From Streptomyces sp. DH5 (GTDB taxonomy: Bacteria; Actinomycetota; Actinomycetes; Streptomycetales; Streptomycetaceae), in assembly GCF_020873915.1 (NCBI RefSeq), contig NZ_JAHWGP010000024.1, positions 58,927 to 122,926 on the forward strand: DNA of 64,000 nt, written 5' to 3'. Shown one piece after another: positions 35,563 through 44,041 of this stretch; position 1 is the first letter of the stretch, and each line of letters starts with the position of its first letter. The position numbers and the translations under genes were made by a program. The notes under the pieces are model-generated. The model was not told where the DNA came from and ran no database searches. It saw nothing but the letters and a program-made list of their open reading frames with translations.

Positions 35563-35896
35563 GGGCTCCTCGCCGCTCCTGCTCCTGTTCGTGCTCGGGC
35601 GGTCCGTCACGCCACGCGGAACCGCTCGTCCCGGACGTCGCCGGGGAGCGTCCGCTCCGGTGCGTGCGTGATGGCGAGGACCCACGGATCGCCGAAGTCC
35701 GGCCGGCCGAGGTCGCTGATGCCCGGCCCGGACGGGCCCCCGCAGGGCACCGGACCGCCGTGCCCCGCCGCCGGCAGGCCGCTTCCCCGGATCACCACGG
35801 ACAGCCGCCCCACTGGGCGGAACTGCCGGCTCGTCACGGGGAGACGCCCGCCCGACGTCCGTCGGCTGCGTGGGTTCGCGTTGATGGGCACCTCAC

Positions 35897-35938
35897 AGAG
35901 GGAGGACGAAGGGAGCGGGGAAGAGGGAGGACGAAGGG
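35897..35938. repeat. 17-bp direct repeat in the pxpA-GntR intergenic region
   Basis: The 17-bp sequence agagggaggacgaaggg occurs at 35897-35913 and again, exactly, at 35922-35938 (25-nt period). It lies 40 nt before the dyad operator. No function is known; it may be a slippage product or part of a binding site. The rest of 35563-35896 shows no gene I can support. Confidence 0.8.
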
Positions 35939-35977
35939 TGCGGGAGGAGGTGAGCCGTGCCGTGCGCAGTAAGGTAG

Positions 35978-36000
35978 AGGATCGTTGAACGATCCTTCAA
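35978..36000. promoter_or_regulatory. Probable operator of the GntR/FCD regulator
   Basis: A perfect 9-1-9 dyad AGGATCGTT-G-AACGATCCT spans 35978-35996, and overlapping it is TTGAA-N6-TTCAA (35985-36000). It lies 46 nt upstream of the GntR start, in the region shared with the divergent pxpA gene. Autoregulation and control of pxpABC are inferred. Confidence 0.6.
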
Positions 36001-36045
36001 TACCCTTGTTGTCCCGTCCCCTCCGCGTGCGATTGAATCCCGGGC

Positions 36046-36750
36046 ATGACGGAGCAGTTGAGCGGACTGGCCGGCGACCGCGTCCTGTTGGGCCGTACCA
36101 GCACCGCCGAGCGGGTCGCCGGCATCCTCAGGAGCCGGATCGCCGAGGGGTACTTCCCGCCGGGGACCCGGCTCTCGGAGGACGGCATCGGCGGCGCCCT
36201 CGGCGTCTCGCGCAACACGCTGCGCGAGGCGTTCCGCCTGCTCACCCACGAACGGCTGCTCGTCCACGAGCTGAACCGGGGCGTGTTCGTGCGGGTGCCG
36301 ACAGTCGAGGACGTCGAGGACATGTACCGCACCCGCCGGCTCGTCGAGTGCGCGGTGGTGCGCGGCCTCGGTGACCCGCCCTACGCGCTCGACGGGCTCG
36401 CCGGGGAGGTGGAACGCGGGCGCCGGGCGGCGCGCGAGGGCGACTGGGCAGGTGTGGGTACGGCCAACATCCACTTCCACCGGGAACTGGTGGCGCTCGC
36501 CGCCGGCGAGCGCACGGACGGGCTGATGCGCAGTGTCTTCGCCGAACTCCGCCTCGCCTTCCACGTGGTGGACGAGCCCCGGAAGCTGCACGAACCGTAC
36601 ATCGCGCGCAACGCCGCGATCCTGGAAGCCCTCCGGGCCGGTGACCGGGAACAGGCCGAGCGCCTGCTCGCTGCCTACCTCGACGTCTCGCTGGAGCAGA
36701 TGGTGGAGGTGTACCGGCACCGGGTGGGTGAGGCCGGGCACGGCGCCTGA
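36046..36750 (+). CDS. GntR-family regulator, FCD subfamily
   Basis: A 234-aa regulator. The winged helix-turn-helix is at residues 18-85 (GILRSRIAEGYFPPGTRLSE, GGALGVSRNTLREAFRLLTH). The FCD ligand domain has the metal/carboxylate His-type pattern in NIHFHRELVALAAGE and IARNAAILEALRAGDREQAE. FCD proteins sense organic acids; with pxpABC divergent and a dyad in between, pyroglutamate or a relative is a reasonable guess for the ligand. Confidence 0.92.
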   Translation: MTEQLSGLAGDRVLLGRTSTAERVAGILRSRIAEGYFPPGTRLSEDGIGGALGVSRNTLREAFRLLTHERLLVHELNRGVFVRVPTVEDVEDMYRTRRLVECAVVRGLGDPPYALDGLAGEVERGRRAAREGDWAGVGTANIHFHRELVALAAGERTDGLMRSVFAELRLAFHVVDEPRKLHEPYIARNAAILEALRAGDREQAERLLAAYLDVSLEQMVEVYRHRVGEAGHGA

Positions 36751-36854
36751 GCCGGCGCACGGCCGGACACCGTGCCGCGGTGTGACAACCGTGACGCCGG
36801 CGCCCATCTGCCTCGTTTGGGTTGTTGTCAGACCGAGGACCTAGTCTGTGCACC

Positions 36855-38381
36855 GTGACTTCGCCTGCATCGACGGACAGCGTTCCGCCCCAGCTCAGCG
36901 CGGGGCCGCGGCCCGCGCCGGGCCCGGCCGCCGACGAGGGTCTGGCGCGGCGGCTGCGCGCGCTCGCCTGCACCGCGCCGCTGCACGACCTCGACGCGCG
37001 CAAGGCCAACCTGGCCGGTGAGTACTCGGTCTACGGCATGGCGGAGATCGCCCTGGCGGGCATCGACCTCGTCACCCTGAACATGGACTTCGACACGGGC
37101 GCCGACCACGACCAGATAGTGGCCCGGCTCATCCCGCGCATCGCCGCCCAGGCCCCGCGCCGCTCCGCCGCCGAGCACGAGAGGGTGGCCCGCTGGGTCC
37201 TGGAGAACCTGATCAACGTCGGCAGCGTCGACCGCGGCTTCCGCGCGGTGTACGGCGTGTTCGGGGCGGACGGCACCTATGTGCGCCGCGATTACGACTT
37301 CAAGCTCATCGAAGAGGTCCCCGGTCCCGGCGGCACCGTGTACCTGCGGACCACGGACGAGGCCGTGAACGTCCTGGTCGGAGCCCTGGACACCGATGTC
37401 ACCAGCGCGCAGATCGCCGCCGAGGTCAAGCTCGAGGTGCTGATCAGCCGGGGCCGGCTCGCCGATGCCCAGCTCGCCGCCGAGCAGGCCCGCTACCGGA
37501 CCGTGCAGTACTCCGAGACCCTGCGCCGCGCCCTGGACGCCACCCGGCGCAACGTCCGCGCGGTGGACTGGCTCAGCGCCGTGCCCGACATGATCGCAGA
37601 GGCCCTCGACCACGTCGCGGACCGCTACCGCCACGAGAACGCGATCCTCACCAACATCCGCAAGGCCCGCGACGAGTCCGAGGACCCCGAGCACAAGCGC
37701 CGCGCGGCCGAACTGGTGGACATCGTCAAGGACTGCATCCGGCGCCACACCCAGCTCCAGTCCCGGCTGCTGGAAGCCGGCCCGCTGTTCCGAGCCGAAC
37801 AGGACCGGCAGGCCTTCGCGACCCCCGCCGCGGCCGCCGGCACCGACCTGTACGGCCAGCTCCTGGCGCCCCTGCTGCCGCTGCCCGTGGAGCGGGCGTC
37901 CCGGGTCACCGACGCCTTCTTCGCCCACGGCACCGGACTGCGCACCCCCGTGTCCGTCCGCATCACCGACCTCGTCGACATCCTGCTGACCCCGCCGGTG
38001 GAGCGGGAACACCTCGGCGCCGAGATGCCGGAACCGGACCTGATCGCCACCCCCGACGACAGCCGCTTCAGCGAGGAACAGCTGGCGGCCGCCACCGAAC
38101 TGCTGGACCTGCCGGCCGACGCGCCGCGCCGGCTGTCCGGCCTGCTCGCCGAAGCCCGTCGCCGGGACCCCGAACTGCCCTACCTCGTCGCCCTCCTGGC
38201 CGTCCACGCCGCCAGCCCGCCATTCGGCACCGCCTACCGCCAGGGCGAACGGAAACTGCTCTTCGCGGTGGACGACGGCACCGAGCTCGACGACCCCGAG
38301 TTCGGCGGCGCCGACCTCGTCGTCGGCACGGCGCTGCTCGACGCGGCGGGCATGGCCGCGGACCGGACGGAGGCCGCATGA
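36855..38381 (+). CDS. MukF/JetA-like subunit of an SMC-type complex (putative)
   Basis: A 508-aa, mostly helical protein with no catalytic motif. After a Pro/Ser-rich start it has LHDLDARKANLAGEYSVYGM, a middle region of long charged helices (residues about 190-320, e.g. LADAQLAAEQARYRTVQYSE, AILTNIRKARDESEDPEHKR) like the middle of MukF/JetA, and an acidic C-terminus. Assignment rests on layout: it is followed by a MukE-like and a MukB-like gene. A TAGTCT box 7 nt before the GTG and the absence of a ribosome-binding site suggest a leaderless transcript. Its stop overlaps a 30-codon micro-ORF. Not a recognised named protein. Confidence 0.7.
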   Translation: MTSPASTDSVPPQLSAGPRPAPGPAADEGLARRLRALACTAPLHDLDARKANLAGEYSVYGMAEIALAGIDLVTLNMDFDTGADHDQIVARLIPRIAAQAPRRSAAEHERVARWVLENLINVGSVDRGFRAVYGVFGADGTYVRRDYDFKLIEEVPGPGGTVYLRTTDEAVNVLVGALDTDVTSAQIAAEVKLEVLISRGRLADAQLAAEQARYRTVQYSETLRRALDATRRNVRAVDWLSAVPDMIAEALDHVADRYRHENAILTNIRKARDESEDPEHKRRAAELVDIVKDCIRRHTQLQSRLLEAGPLFRAEQDRQAFATPAAAAGTDLYGQLLAPLLPLPVERASRVTDAFFAHGTGLRTPVSVRITDLVDILLTPPVEREHLGAEMPEPDLIATPDDSRFSEEQLAAATELLDLPADAPRRLSGLLAEARRRDPELPYLVALLAVHAASPPFGTAYRQGERKLLFAVDDGTELDDPEFGGADLVVGTALLDAAGMAADRTEAA

Positions 38382-38470
38382 CCGGCATGGCAGCGCGTAC
38401 CGAGGCAACCCAGAACACCGGGGCGGCAGCGCGAACCGAGGCAACCCAGAGCAAGGAGTCCCGACCGTGA
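38378..38470 (+). CDS. 30-residue coupling micro-ORF with an internal repeat
   Basis: It starts ATGA over the stop of the MukF-like gene (38378-38381) and ends GTGA over the start of the MukE-like gene (38467-38470), so it fills the gap exactly. The peptide reads MTGMAARTEATQNTGAAART then EATQSKESRP, with AARTEATQ occurring twice. The DNA carries two 29-bp direct repeats with two mismatches (38389-38417 and 38425-38453). It may be a real microprotein or only a device that carries ribosomes to the next gene; AAGGAG before 38467 also gives the next gene its own site. Confidence 0.5.
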   Translation: MTGMAARTEATQNTGAAARTEATQSKESRP

Positions 38471-39348
38471 CCGAGCACGTCGAGTGGAGTGAGCCGGAGG
38501 CCGTGGCCCCACCGGCGAGCACCGCCGTCACGCCCGCCGACGCCGCCGACGCGGCCCGGCTCGTCGCCTTCGGCCTCCAGCCCAAGCTCCAGCCCGCCCG
38601 CGACCAGGAGTACGCGGACCTGCTGCGCCGTTACCGCGAGGACTCGCCCTTCGCGCGGCTCGCCGACGCCGTCGCCACCGGCCTGGGGCTGATCGTCCTG
38701 GAGGTGTCCCCGCGCGCCGGTATGGCCGTCACAGCCGCCGAGGACTCCGTCTTCGCCGTCCGCATGGGCGACTACGCGCGCCGCACCTCCGCCGACGGCG
38801 GCGACCGCTTCCTGCACGGCCTCGCCCACCTCGCCGTCGCGGCCATGGCCTTCCCCCGCCCCGAGGACCTCGCCGACGACGCGTACATCGGCCGCGTCAC
38901 GGTCAACGGCGTCGACGCCTTCGTCCGCCAGGCATGCCACCGCCTCGAGGAGCGGGCCGCGCAGCAGGGCGAGAACACCGACCCGGCCAGCGACGCCCCC
39001 GGCCTCGAGGCCGCCTGGCGGATCTGGGACAGACGCAGCGCCACCGGCGCCACCAAGGACGCGCGCCGGCTCGCGGGCTCCACCACCGGCATCGTCGCCA
39101 AGGCCGTCACCTTCCTCACCGACTCCGGCTTCCTCCAGCGCACCGGCGACGACAACGGCGGCACCTACCGCACCACCGCCCGCTACCAGCTCCAGGTCCG
39201 CGACATGGCGGGCGGCGCGGCCATGGCCGAACTGCTGGAGCTGGGCGTCGTCCCCGTCACCGACGGCACGCCCACCCTGCTGCCGCCCGAGGACACCGAC
39301 GACCTGGAACTGGCCGCCGACGCCGGCCTGCCGTTCCACTCCGCCTGA
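38467..39348 (+). CDS. MukE/JetB-like subunit (putative)
   Basis: A 293-aa protein with a conserved-looking N-terminal helical part (PARDQEYADLLRRYREDSPF, FLHGLAHLAVAAMAFPRPED) and a C-terminal winged-helix-like part (TTGIVAKAVTFLTDSGFLQR, GGTYRTTARYQLQVRDMAGG) as in MukE-type proteins. The C-terminus is acidic. The GTG start follows AAGGAG. It lies between the MukF-like and MukB-like genes. The assignment is by context and fold pattern, not by clear sequence similarity. Confidence 0.7.
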   Translation: MTEHVEWSEPEAVAPPASTAVTPADAADAARLVAFGLQPKLQPARDQEYADLLRRYREDSPFARLADAVATGLGLIVLEVSPRAGMAVTAAEDSVFAVRMGDYARRTSADGGDRFLHGLAHLAVAAMAFPRPEDLADDAYIGRVTVNGVDAFVRQACHRLEERAAQQGENTDPASDAPGLEAAWRIWDRRSATGATKDARRLAGSTTGIVAKAVTFLTDSGFLQRTGDDNGGTYRTTARYQLQVRDMAGGAAMAELLELGVVPVTDGTPTLLPPEDTDDLELAADAGLPFHSA

Positions 39349-39382
39349 CCCCCCACCTCACGAAGCCTCACGAGAGTCCGCC

Positions 39383-42300
39383 ATGTACGAGCTGTCCCGG
39401 GTCCGCCTCTACTCCATCGGACCTGCCGGTGCGCGCTACGCCGACACCGTTCTCGACCTGCGCGGTGTCGGCGCGGTGGTGCCGGACCCCGCGCCCACGC
39501 AGGCGGAGTTCTTCGAGGAGGAACCCGTCGGCCCGCCGCGCCGGCCCGCCCCCGCCGGGGTGCTCTTCCTGGAGAACGGCGGTGGTAAGTCCGTCCTGCT
39601 CAAACTGATCTTCTCCGTGATGCTCCCGGGTCACCGCAACACCCTCGGCGGCGCCAGTTCCGGCGTGCTGCGCAAGTTCCTGCTCGCCGACGACTGCGGC
39701 CACGTGGCGCTTGAGTGGCAGCACGTGCAGACCGGCGAGTGCGTCGTCGTCGGCAAGGTCAGCGAATGGCGGGGCCGCCAGGTGTCGGGCGACCCGCGGA
39801 AGTTCGCCGAGGCCTGGTACTCGCTGCGCCCCGGCCCCGGCCTCGGCCTGGACAACCTCCCCGTCGCCGAGTCCACCGCCGTCCGGCCGGCCGCCGAGGG
39901 GCAGTCGGGCGCCCGCGGACGGCGCCGCACCATGAAGGGCTTCCGCGACGCCCTGACCGAGGCCGGCAAGACCTACCCGCACCTGGAGGTCCACTGGGAG
40001 GAGATCCACGAGCGCTGGACCGAGCACCTCGGCGAACTCGGACTCGACCCCGAACTCTTCCGCTACCAAAGGGAGATGAACGCCGACGAGGGCGAAGCCG
40101 CCGGCCTCTTCGCGGTCAAGAAGGACTCCGACTTCACCGACCTGCTGCTGCGCGCCGTCACCGACACCCGCGACACCGACGGACTGGCCGACCTGGTCAG
40201 CGGCTTCGGCAACAAGCTGGGCCGCCGCGCCGAACTCATCGCCGAACGCGACTTCACCGCCGGGTCCGTCGACCTGCTCGGCCGGATCGTCGAAGCCACC
40301 GAAACCCGCGCCCGCGCACGGGAGATCCACACCGCGGCCGAGCGCCGCACCCGCACCCTGGCCCGCCGGCTCTCCGCACGCGGCGCCCGGGAACGCGTCC
40401 GCGCCGCCGACCTGGCCCAGCGCGTCACCGCGGCCGCGCACGCCGTCACCCACGCCGAGTCGGCGCGCGGGCACAGCGCGCTGGTCTCCGCCGAACTCGC
40501 CTACCGGCACGCCTCCCTGGCACTCGCCGCAGCCGAGAAGTCAGCCGCCGCCCAGAAGCGCGAACTCGCCGACGCCCGCACCCTGTACGCGGCCTGGCAG
40601 GCCGCCGAGACCGTACTGCGCCACCGCGCCGCATCCGACCGCGTGGCCAGGGTGTCCGCCGCGATCCAGGAAGCGGAACGGGACGCGGCACCGGCGCTCG
40701 CGGCCCGCGCCAAGGCCGCCGTCGACCTGGTCCGCGCCCTGCACGCCGCCGCACAGGACGCCGAGAACCTCGCCAACGAGCAGGAGGAGCGATCCGCCGC
40801 GCTCCAGGAGGTCAGCGACGGTGCCTACCGCGACTCCACCGCCGCCGCCACCGAGGCACAGCGGGCCCGCAGCGAGATCGGGCACCTGCGGCAGCGGCTC
40901 ACCGAGGTCGAACAGGAGACCGCCGAGGCGGTACGGGCCGGCTGGCTCGACGACAGCGCCCCCGACGCCGACCCCGCCCGGGCCGCTCTCGCCGCCAGCG
41001 ACGCGGAGAAGGCGGCCGTCGCAGCCTGGGACACCGCCCGCGAGACGTCCGGCAGGGCCACCGAGCACGCACGGGAGGCGGCGGCCGCCGAGAGCCGCGC
41101 GGAACTCACCGCGGCCCGCGCGGCCGACGCGGCGACGGCAGCCGGACGCGCCCACGAGGGCGAGCGCCGCACGGCCGAAGCGCTGGCCTCGGAGCAGCGG
41201 CTGACGGAACTGCTGAGCCTGCCCGCAGCCTCCGGCGGACGGCGGGCCGGTGTACCGGGGCCGCGCACGGAGGACCACGCCCCGGGTGCCGCCGACGAGG
41301 GTGCCCTGACCGCCGAGGAACTCGACCGCTTCGCCGACGAACTGCGCGACCTGCTCGACGACGCCGTCTCCTCCGCCGAACGGCAGCTGTTCGACCTGCG
41401 CACCGCCGCCGCGGACGACGCCCGGATCCTCGGCGCTCTCGGTGACGGCGGACTGCTCCCGCCCGGTCCGGACGTGCTGTCCGCCGTCGAGTTCCTCGGC
41501 GAGCACGGCATTCCCGCCCTGCCGGGGTGGCGCTACCTCGCCCAGGCCGTCGACCCGGCCGACCACGCCCGTGTCCTGGCAGCCCGCCCCGAACTGGTCG
41601 ACGGCGTCATCATCACCGACCCCGGCTCCCACGCCCGCGCCCGCGAGGCGCTGAGTGACGCCGCCCTGCTGCCCCGGTCCACCGTCGCCGTCGGTACGGC
41701 CGCGGCGCTGCTCGCCCCCACGCCGGCGCCCGGCACGGACACCGGCGACGTGTTCCTCGTACCGCCCAACCCGGCCATGCACGACGAGCACGCCGCCGAC
41801 GAGGAGCGGCAGACGCTGCGCGCCCGGGCCACCGAGCGCGACGAGGAGATCCGCTCCCTGGCGGCCCGCCTCGGCAAGGACCGGGAACTGGCCGCCCGGC
41901 TGACCTCCTGGCGCTCCGGCTGCCCTGCCGGACGGCTCACCGAGCTGGCCGGGGCGGCGCACGAGGCGCGGGCCTTCGCCGAGGAGGCCGAGGCCGAACT
42001 GGCCGAGGCACGTACCGTGCGGGCGGAGGCCGAGGAGACCGCCGCGGAGGCCGCCCGGGTCCGCGACGAGCGCCAGGAGGCCGCACAGAGGGCCCGGCGC
42101 GCGGCCGACGCCCTCGCGGGACTCGCCTTCCGGCTGCGGGAACGGGCCGGCTGGCTGGTCAAGCTGCGCGAACTGGCCGACGACGCGACCGAGGCGGAGG
42201 CACGCGCCCAGACCTGCCTGGACCGGGCACGCGCCGCCGACGAGGACCGGCGCGGTGCCCAGCGTGCCGCCGACGACGCCCGGCGCACCGCCCGGGCCCT

Positions 42301-44014
42301 GCGCGCCGAGCGCTCCGAGATCGCGGGCGCCCCCGACGACGTGCCCGAGGACGGTACACAGGCCTCCCAGGCGTCGCTGCCCGCCCTGCGCGAGGCGTAC
42401 CGCGCCGCCTCGCAGGTCTACGAGAAAGTCGGCGTCGGCGCCGACCTGCGCGCCGAACAGGCCCGCGCGGAGAGCGACGAGAGCGCCGCCCGTGCCGAGC
42501 TGGACCGGCTCAGCAACAAGGTCCGCACCCGCGCGGAGACGCTGCTGCAGTCGCCCGACGGCTCCGACGGCCCCAGTCGGCAGGCCGCCGCCGCCCGCGC
42601 CGAGGAACTGGTGCAGCTCCTGGAGACCCGGATGTCCGGCGCGAGCGAGCAGCTCGGCCGACTGCGGGGTGAGGCCGAGCGACTCGCGCCCGAGGTCGGC
42701 GATGCGCACACCGGGCTCCCCGACGAACTGGTGCCCGGCGACGCCGAACACGCACAGGCGCTGCTGCGCACCGCGACCACCGAACTGGCCGCCCACAGTG
42801 AGGCGTTGCGTCAGGCGCGGGAGGCCCACACCGAACTCCTCGACGCCCACCGGGCCGCCGAGGACGCGGCCGGCGGCTTCGACGAGATCGCCGCCATGCT
42901 CCGCGACCTGCTGCGTGAACACGCTCCCGACGACGAGCGGGAACAGCCCGAGCCCTACCCGGGCAGCCCGGACGAGGCCCGGCAGTCCGCCGCCGAGGCC
43001 CGCCGCTCCCTGCGGGGCTGCGCCGCCGACCTGTCCGCCGCCGAGTCCGCCGTGCGCGAGACGAGCGACGTCCTCGTCCGGCACGCCAACTCCACGCGTT
43101 ACGAGCACGTGCGCACCCCCGCTCGCCAGCAGATCCGCGAACTGCCCGCCGCCACGCTGCCCGAGCACGCCCAGAAGTGGGCCGACGCCTTCGCACCCCG
43201 GCTCCGGGTCCTCACCGACGAGCTCGAGCAGCTGGAGCGCAACCGCGACTCGATCGTGGACCGGCTCAGGGGGCTGGTCGAGTCCGCCCTCGCCACCCTC
43301 CGCTCCGCCCAGCGGCTGTCCCGGCTGCCTGAGGGCCTCGGGGAGTGGTCCGGCCAGGAGTTCCTGCGCATCCGCTTCGAGGAGCCCGACCAGGCCACCC
43401 TCACCGAGCGCCTCGGCGAGGTCATCGACGAGGCGACCCGGGCGGCCGTGCGGAAGAACTCCGACCTGCGCCGCGACGGCATGTCCCTGCTGCTGCGCGG
43501 AGTCGCCGCCGCCCTCCGGCCGAAGGGCATCGCCGTCGAGATCCTCAAGCCGGACGCGGTACTGCGCGCCGAGCGGGTGCCCGTCGGGCAGATGGGCGAC
43601 GTGTTCTCCGGCGGCCAGCTGCTGACCGCCGCGATCGCCCTGTACTGCACGATGGCCGCCTTGCGTTCCAACGACCGGGGCCGGGACAGACACCGGCACG
43701 CCGGCACGCTGTTCCTGGACAACCCCATCGGCCGTGCCAACGCCACCTATCTGCTGGAACTCCAGCGTGCGGTCGCCGACGCGCTCGGCGTACAGCTCCT
43801 TTACACCACCGGCCTGTTCGACACGACGGCGCTCGCCGAGTTCCCCCTCGTCATCCGGCTGCGCAACGACGCCGACCTGCGGGCCGGCCTGAAGTACATC
43901 AGCGTGGAGGAACACCTGCGACCGGGGCTTCCCCAGCAGGACCCGGACGGGGAGGCGCACAGCGAGATCACCGCGACCCGCATGTTCAAGCGGCCCGCCC
44001 CGGCGAGCGGTTGA
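39383..44014 (+). CDS. Giant SMC/MukB/JetC-like ATPase (1543 aa)
   Basis: An SMC-type ATPase. The N-terminal head has Walker A FLENGGGKSVLLKLIFSVML (G66-S70 in the loop). Long Ala/Arg/Glu-rich coiled coils cover about 300-640 and 820-1330. A globular, hinge-like insert lies between (about 670-790: SAVEFLGEHGIPALPGWRYL). The C-terminal head has the ABC signature MGDVFSGGQLLTAAIALYC (S1409) and the Walker B/D-loop LFLDNPIGRANATYLLELQR. There the Asp (1446) is followed by Asn, not by the usual catalytic Glu. The form resembles TIGR02680/JetC proteins. No JetD (toprim-type nuclease) gene is adjacent. It probably compacts or surveys DNA. Confidence 0.85.
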   Translation: MYELSRVRLYSIGPAGARYADTVLDLRGVGAVVPDPAPTQAEFFEEEPVGPPRRPAPAGVLFLENGGGKSVLLKLIFSVMLPGHRNTLGGASSGVLRKFLLADDCGHVALEWQHVQTGECVVVGKVSEWRGRQVSGDPRKFAEAWYSLRPGPGLGLDNLPVAESTAVRPAAEGQSGARGRRRTMKGFRDALTEAGKTYPHLEVHWEEIHERWTEHLGELGLDPELFRYQREMNADEGEAAGLFAVKKDSDFTDLLLRAVTDTRDTDGLADLVSGFGNKLGRRAELIAERDFTAGSVDLLGRIVEATETRARAREIHTAAERRTRTLARRLSARGARERVRAADLAQRVTAAAHAVTHAESARGHSALVSAELAYRHASLALAAAEKSAAAQKRELADARTLYAAWQAAETVLRHRAASDRVARVSAAIQEAERDAAPALAARAKAAVDLVRALHAAAQDAENLANEQEERSAALQEVSDGAYRDSTAAATEAQRARSEIGHLRQRLTEVEQETAEAVRAGWLDDSAPDADPARAALAASDAEKAAVAAWDTARETSGRATEHAREAAAAESRAELTAARAADAATAAGRAHEGERRTAEALASEQRLTELLSLPAASGGRRAGVPGPRTEDHAPGAADEGALTAEELDRFADELRDLLDDAVSSAERQLFDLRTAAADDARILGALGDGGLLPPGPDVLSAVEFLGEHGIPALPGWRYLAQAVDPADHARVLAARPELVDGVIITDPGSHARAREALSDAALLPRSTVAVGTAAALLAPTPAPGTDTGDVFLVPPNPAMHDEHAADEERQTLRARATERDEEIRSLAARLGKDRELAARLTSWRSGCPAGRLTELAGAAHEARAFAEEAEAELAEARTVRAEAEETAAEAARVRDERQEAAQRARRAADALAGLAFRLRERAGWLVKLRELADDATEAEARAQTCLDRARAADEDRRGAQRAADDARRTARALRAERSEIAGAPDDVPEDGTQASQASLPALREAYRAASQVYEKVGVGADLRAEQARAESDESAARAELDRLSNKVRTRAETLLQSPDGSDGPSRQAAAARAEELVQLLETRMSGASEQLGRLRGEAERLAPEVGDAHTGLPDELVPGDAEHAQALLRTATTELAAHSEALRQAREAHTELLDAHRAAEDAAGGFDEIAAMLRDLLREHAPDDEREQPEPYPGSPDEARQSAAEARRSLRGCAADLSAAESAVRETSDVLVRHANSTRYEHVRTPARQQIRELPAATLPEHAQKWADAFAPRLRVLTDELEQLERNRDSIVDRLRGLVESALATLRSAQRLSRLPEGLGEWSGQEFLRIRFEEPDQATLTERLGEVIDEATRAAVRKNSDLRRDGMSLLLRGVAAALRPKGIAVEILKPDAVLRAERVPVGQMGDVFSGGQLLTAAIALYCTMAALRSNDRGRDRHRHAGTLFLDNPIGRANATYLLELQRAVADALGVQLLYTTGLFDTTALAEFPLVIRLRNDADLRAGLKYISVEEHLRPGLPQQDPDGEAHSEITATRMFKRPAPASG

Positions 44015-44026
44015 CCGGACGTCTCC

Positions 44027-44041
44027 GAGGGCGGAGCCCTC
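44027..44041. terminator. Small hairpin between convergent genes
   Basis: GAGGGC-GGA-GCCCTC lies in the 25-nt gap between the SMC-like gene and the convergent IclR gene, and includes part of the latter's stop codon. The stem is short. Confidence 0.4.

Noticed and set aside
35607-35891. A 94-codon frame upstream of pxpA
   Set aside because: No ribosome-binding site, no recognisable domain, Pro/Arg/Gly-rich; it lies in the likely leader of pxpA. It could be a remnant but I cannot support it.
40541-43960. An 1139-codon open frame antisense to the SMC-like ATPase gene
   Set aside because: Low-complexity Gly/Val/Leu/Gln composition, no motif, no ribosome-binding site; the sense frame has clear ATPase motifs.
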